A stretch of 10,445 nt of DNA. Origin: an uncultured Flavobacteriales bacterium (GTDB lineage Bacteria; Bacteroidota; Bacteroidia; Flavobacteriales; Flavobacteriaceae). A model generated the notes under the pieces. It was not told where the DNA came from, searched no databases, and saw only the letters and a list, made by a program, of their open reading frames with translations. The first letter of the stretch is position 1. Every line of letters starts with the position of its first letter. The translations under genes and the position numbers were made by a program. Positions 7,286 through 10,445 of this stretch are shown here, one piece after another. Where the stretch lies: assembly GCA_913009535.1 (NCBI GenBank), contig CAJVXR010000053.1, forward strand, positions 1-10,445, read 5' to 3'.

Positions 7286-8707
7286 ATGAAAAAATTTAGC
7301 AAATTATTGTTAATACTTTTAGTAACTATTGGTTACACAAACATGTATTCTCAGGACAACAATAACCCTTGGCAATTCTCATTTGGTTTGAACGCTGTTG
7401 ATTTAGATGCGGATGAAAATACTCAGTTTGATGAGTACTTTGCAGTAAATGAAAACTGGAACATATCTGATGGTATGTCTATGTTTACTCTGTCTAAGTA
7501 TTTGGGAGATAATCTATCTGTTGGTCTTAGCGGATCTGTAAACTCAATCTCAAATTTCGCAGATAGTCAGGAGTTTATAAATGATGTAAAATATTTTGCA
7601 AGTGATTTAATGCTTAAATATAGTTTAGGTGAAGTACTTAACATGCAAAAAATAGAGCCATTCGTAGGTATAGGATTAGGTAAAACATGGATGGACTCTC
7701 AATTCTGGATGACTTCAAATGCAAGTATTGGAATGAATTACTGGTTTAATGATGTATGGGGTTTAACTGCTCAGGTGGATTATAAACTTAATCTGTCTGA
7801 AAACGGAAGAGGAAATACGCCGTTAGCAATATCACCAGGTACAACAGGTGAACTTTACCCAATAATTGATGAAGGTGGTAGTATGAGATACTCAGTTGGA
7901 TTTTCTGTAAAATTCGGTGGTATAGATACTGATGGTGATGGTGTTTATGACAAACATGATGCTTGTCCAGACGTTGCAGGATTAGAAGAATTTAATGGTT
8001 GCCCAGATTCTGATGGTGATGGAATAAAAGATAGTGAAGATACTTGTCCTTTATTAGCAGGTTCTTTAGAATTTGATGGATGTCCTGACTCTGATGGAGA
8101 TGGAATATCTGACAACAAAGATGCTTGCCCTAACAAAGCTGGCTTAGCTTCTTTAGATGGTTGCCCTGACTCTGACGGTGACAAAATTACAGACTCTAGA
8201 GATAAATGTCCAAATGTTGCTGGTCCTAAAGAAAATGGAGGATGTCCATGGCCTGATAGTGATGGAGATAGTGTTTTAGATAAAGATGATGACTGTCCTT
8301 CTGAAGCAGGAACAGTTGCAAACAATGGTTGTCCTGAAATTTATCCAAGTGATGAAGCTCTTGCTCAACTAGTAGAGTATTCAAGAACTATAAACTTTGC
8401 ATTTGATTCTGCAAAATTTACGGATGGAACTCCTCCTGTATTAGATGCAATTGTTGAAATATTAGTAGCTTATCCTAAAGCAAACTTTTCTGTTGAAGGG
8501 CATTGCGATAGCAAAGGGTCTACTAAGGTAAATCAAAAAATATCTGACAAAAGATCTAATGCAGTCGTAGAGTACTTAACTAATAGTGGTATTGCTACTT
8601 CAAGACTTACTGCTAAAGGATTTGGTGAATCTATGCCAATCGATACAAACAATACAATGGCTGGAAGAGCTAACAATAGAAGAGTAGAAATTCTTCTAGT
8701 TAAATAA
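7286..8707 (+). CDS. OmpA-family outer-membrane protein with thrombospondin type 3 repeats
   Basis: This is an outer-membrane protein expected to anchor the membrane to peptidoglycan. Residues 1-22 form a signal peptide ([19 protein letters not shown], cleavage probably just after YSQ). Residues about 23-213 look like an OmpA-type beta-barrel, with alternating hydrophobic strands and the short strand [11 protein letters not shown] near the end. Residues 214-350 are five calcium-binding thrombospondin type 3 repeats of the form D-x-D-x-D-G-x-x-D...CP...GCP. Residues about 365-473 are an OmpA C-terminal domain with [17 protein letters not shown] and DKRSNAV. Asp408 and Arg423, 15 residues apart as in characterised OmpA domains, should bind diaminopimelate. 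Length 473 is normal for Bacteroidota members. The gene has its own leader and a strong terminator, so it is probably transcribed alone and abundantly. Confidence 0.95.
   Translation: MKKFSKLLLILLVTIGYTNMYSQDNNNPWQFSFGLNAVDLDADENTQFDEYFAVNENWNISDGMSMFTLSKYLGDNLSVGLSGSVNSISNFADSQEFINDVKYFASDLMLKYSLGEVLNMQKIEPFVGIGLGKTWMDSQFWMTSNASIGMNYWFNDVWGLTAQVDYKLNLSENGRGNTPLAISPGTTGELYPIIDEGGSMRYSVGFSVKFGGIDTDGDGVYDKHDACPDVAGLEEFNGCPDSDGDGIKDSEDTCPLLAGSLEFDGCPDSDGDGISDNKDACPNKAGLASLDGCPDSDGDKITDSRDKCPNVAGPKENGGCPWPDSDGDSVLDKDDDCPSEAGTVANNGCPEIYPSDEALAQLVEYSRTINFAFDSAKFTDGTPPVLDAIVEILVAYPKANFSVEGHCDSKGSTKVNQKISDKRSNAVVEYLTNSGIATSRLTAKGFGESMPIDTNNTMAGRANNRRVEILLVK
7925..8335 (+). repeat. Five in-frame tandem repeats encoding thrombospondin type 3 units
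   Basis: The repeats encode units starting at residues 214, 241, 268, 295 and 324. Four are 27 residues (81 bp) and the fourth is 29 because WP is inserted before the next unit. Each has acidic calcium-ligand positions (DSDGDG type) and two Cys-Pro pairs. The fourth and fifth units read DSDGDK and DSDGDS, replacing the second Gly. DNA identity between units is only moderate, so the array is old rather than recently amplified. Confidence 0.9.
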
Positions 8708-8744
8708 AGACTATTGTTTTAAAATTCTTTTAGAATTATAAATT

Positions 8745-8777
8745 AAAAAAACGCTTCTTATATAAGAAGCGTTTTTT
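8745..8777 (+). terminator. Intrinsic terminator after the ompA-like gene
   Basis: CGCTTCTTAT (8752-8761) is followed directly by its reverse complement (8762-8771), a perfect 20-bp palindrome with A7 before it (8745-8751) and T6 after it (8772-8777). The hairpin, with a short loop, starts 37 bases after the ompA stop codon (44 counting from the stem). The symmetry means it could also act on the minus strand, though no minus-strand gene is nearby. Confidence 0.92.
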
Positions 8778-8788
8778 ATTTTTATGAA

Positions 8789-10445
8789 ATGGAGAGTTTT
8801 ATAAAAAAGGTTTTATTAGATTTAAAAAATAAAAATACAGATTTCTCTAAGTGTGTATTTATTCTTCCAAATAAAAGGTCAGGTTATCATCTAAAAAGAT
8901 ATCTTTCAGAAATAATTTCAAGAACAATTTTCGCCCCCAAAATTCTAAGTATCGAGGAATTTATAGAAGATTTATCTAAATTAAAGCTTCTTTCTAGTAC
9001 TGAATTAATATTTGAATTTTATAATATTTATTTAGAAAATACTCCAAAAAATAAACAAGAAGGATTCGAAGATTTTATTAAGTGGAGTAGAACATTAATT
9101 CAAGATTTTAATCTAATTGACAAGGAGATAATTGACACAAATCAGGTGTTCGATTATCTAAAGGCTGTTAAGGAAATGGATCACTGGTCGTTAGATAAAA
9201 ATCCTACAGAGGTTGTAAAAAGGCATTTATATTTCTGGAGTAACATTAAAGTTTATTATAATAAATTCTATAGACACTTACTAGATATTAGATCAGGTTA
9301 CCAAGGAATTTTAGAAAAAAAAGCTTTAGAAAATACTCCGAATTACATTCAAAACTCTGGAGAAATAAATCATGTTTTTGTTGGGTTTAATGCGCTAAAT
9401 AAAATTGAAGCTTTAATTATTGAAGCTTTTTTAAGTAATGGTTTGTCAGAAATATACTGGGATATCGATAAAATCTCTATAAACTCATCCTTTAATAATT
9501 CTGCATTTTTTATAAATCAGTATAGAAATAAATGGTCATACTATAATGACAGGGAAATAAATTGGATAAACGACAACTATTCTAAGAAAAAAAATATTCA
9601 TGCAATAGGAGTTTCGAAAAATATTGGGCAGGCAAAGTATATCGGTGAGATTATTAAAAAAAACATTAACGGTCAACATAATACAGCTATTGTTCTAGGT
9701 GATGAATCGTTACTGATCCCTATGCTTAATTCATTACCAAAAGGAATAAAAGATCTTAATATAACCATGGGGTTTCCTCTTTTCTCCAGCTCAGTGAGTT
9801 CTTTGTTCTACAAGCTCTTTAAGATACATATAAACTCTTCAATCAGCTTTTATTACAAAGAAGTAGCATCTATATTATCTCATGAATTAATTAAACCGTT
9901 GTTCAAATATGAAAATGGGAATTACTCAGATCAAATTATAGATAAAATAAATAAAGAAAATATTATAAATATTGATCTAAAATTTTTAACTGCTAACACA
10001 AAAGTTAATAAAGATATTATCATCCTTCTGTTTAAAGACTGGTCAAATAATGTTGAAGAATCTATATCTAATTGTAAGGAATTGATAATTACTTTAAGGA
10101 ATAGCCTTTTTAATGACAAAAAAGAAGAGGTGTTAACCGTAGAACATTTATATAGGTTTAATGAAATTTTTAATGAGTTAGAGGTACTTAAAAGGAAATT
10201 TAAATTTATAAACTCTATCCAGCTATTATTTGAACTCTTTCAGGATATTGTAAAAAATGAAAGGTTGAAATACAATAGTAAATCATTTTCTAAAATTCAA
10301 ATAATGGGACTTTTAGAGTCAAGAGTTTTAGATTTCGAAACAGTTATAATTAGTTCTGTAAATGAAGGAATACTTCCTTCCGGTAATAATGAAAATTCTT
10401 TTATTCCTTTTGATGTAAAAATAGACAACAACATCCCTACTTATA
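8789..10445 (+). CDS. AddB-like PD-(D/E)XK nuclease-family protein, N-terminal part (runs off edge)
   Basis: The frame opens at ATG 8789 and continues without a stop to the window edge, giving 552 codons of a protein probably around 900 residues. It begins with CVFILPNKRSGYHLKRYL (22-39), where true helicases have Walker A. No GxGKT is present, so this appears to be the inactivated-helicase subunit. Near the visible end IQIMGLLESRVLDFE (503-517) and SVNEGILP (523-530) match the conserved core of AddB-like proteins of Bacteroidota; from family knowledge the nuclease domain would follow beyond the edge and is not seen. It most likely partners the AddA-like protein encoded at 3867-6983. The start is the only in-frame ATG after a stop at 8744-8746, and it lies 11 bases after the T-run of the ompA terminator. 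No separate promoter with a proper -33/-7 pair is visible. Confidence 0.85.
   Translation, partial: MESFIKKVLLDLKNKNTDFSKCVFILPNKRSGYHLKRYLSEIISRTIFAPKILSIEEFIEDLSKLKLLSSTELIFEFYNIYLENTPKNKQEGFEDFIKWSRTLIQDFNLIDKEIIDTNQVFDYLKAVKEMDHWSLDKNPTEVVKRHLYFWSNIKVYYNKFYRHLLDIRSGYQGILEKKALENTPNYIQNSGEINHVFVGFNALNKIEALIIEAFLSNGLSEIYWDIDKISINSSFNNSAFFINQYRNKWSYYNDREINWINDNYSKKKNIHAIGVSKNIGQAKYIGEIIKKNINGQHNTAIVLGDESLLIPMLNSLPKGIKDLNITMGFPLFSSSVSSLFYKLFKIHINSSISFYYKEVASILSHELIKPLFKYENGNYSDQIIDKINKENIINIDLKFLTANTKVNKDIIILLFKDWSNNVEESISNCKELIITLRNSLFNDKKEEVLTVEHLYRFNEIFNELEVLKRKFKFINSIQLLFELFQDIVKNERLKYNSKSFSKIQIMGLLESRVLDFETVIISSVNEGILPSGNNENSFIPFDVKIDNNIPTY

Noticed and set aside
7945..8325. Long minus-strand open frame opposite the ompA repeats (126 codons)
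   Set aside because: It is a Ser/Pro-rich mirror of the thrombospondin repeats. The plus-strand frame has recognisable domains on both sides, so this is not a gene.
7925..8335. Regularly spaced repeats resembling a CRISPR array
   Set aside because: The 81-bp units are in frame, diverged, without spacers, and encode a known calcium-binding repeat inside the OmpA-family protein.
8784..8804. Six-codon frame starting at ATG 8784 and overlapping the AddB-like start
   Set aside because: It is too short to be a gene. It could act as an overlapping upstream frame, but nothing beyond its presence supports that.
3867..10445. Helicase and nuclease genes as a phage-defence system
   Set aside because: Motifs match chromosomal AddAB/RecBCD-type repair proteins, the neighbours are housekeeping genes, base composition is uniform, and no mobile-element marks are present.

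Overview
The window is a very AT-rich piece of a Bacteroidota chromosome, most likely a free-living (probably marine) member of Flavobacteriia. The evidence is the strong A/T-ending codon bias with Lys/Asn/Ile-rich proteins, the lack of Shine-Dalgarno sequences before start codons, several exact copies of the Bacteroidota -7 promoter motif TAnnTTTG close to gene starts, and a gene set and order that look like a housekeeping neighbourhood of that class. I see no mobile element, tRNA, rRNA, CRISPR array or defence island.

Layout, left to right. The last 24 codons of a gene entering from the left (possibly a viroplasmin-type RNase HI) end at 77. A PfkB-family kinase (110-1015) and a long PurF-family glutamine phosphoribosyl amidotransferase (1086-2981) follow on the plus strand, each with its own putative -7 element. 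Convergent to them is a Mn-type superoxide dismutase (3157-3762, minus strand). The gap between these two holds a bidirectional terminator and, upstream of it, a small structured segment that could be a short RNA. Divergent from the dismutase is an AddA/RecB-like helicase-nuclease (3867-6983) starting at TTG. A perfect 17-bp inverted repeat ends one base before that start codon. After a 302-bp gap comes an OmpA-family outer-membrane protein with thrombospondin type 3 repeats (7286-8707), closed by a strong intrinsic terminator. An AddB-like protein starts just 11 bases after that terminator's T-run and runs off the right edge (8789 to beyond 10445).

How the genes fit together. The AddA-like and AddB-like proteins are probably the two subunits of one double-strand-break-processing helicase-nuclease, with the OmpA gene lodged between them. 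The PurF-family protein would make phosphoribosylamine for purine synthesis. The neighbouring PfkB kinase has no assignable substrate, but its position suggests a nucleoside or ribose link. The dismutase and OmpA proteins are independent housekeeping functions (superoxide removal; outer-membrane to peptidoglycan anchoring).

I did not find a clearly new multi-gene system. The parts most worth a second look are regulatory: the inverted repeat at the addA start, the possible short RNA between purF and sodA, and the terminator that almost touches the AddB-like start codon.
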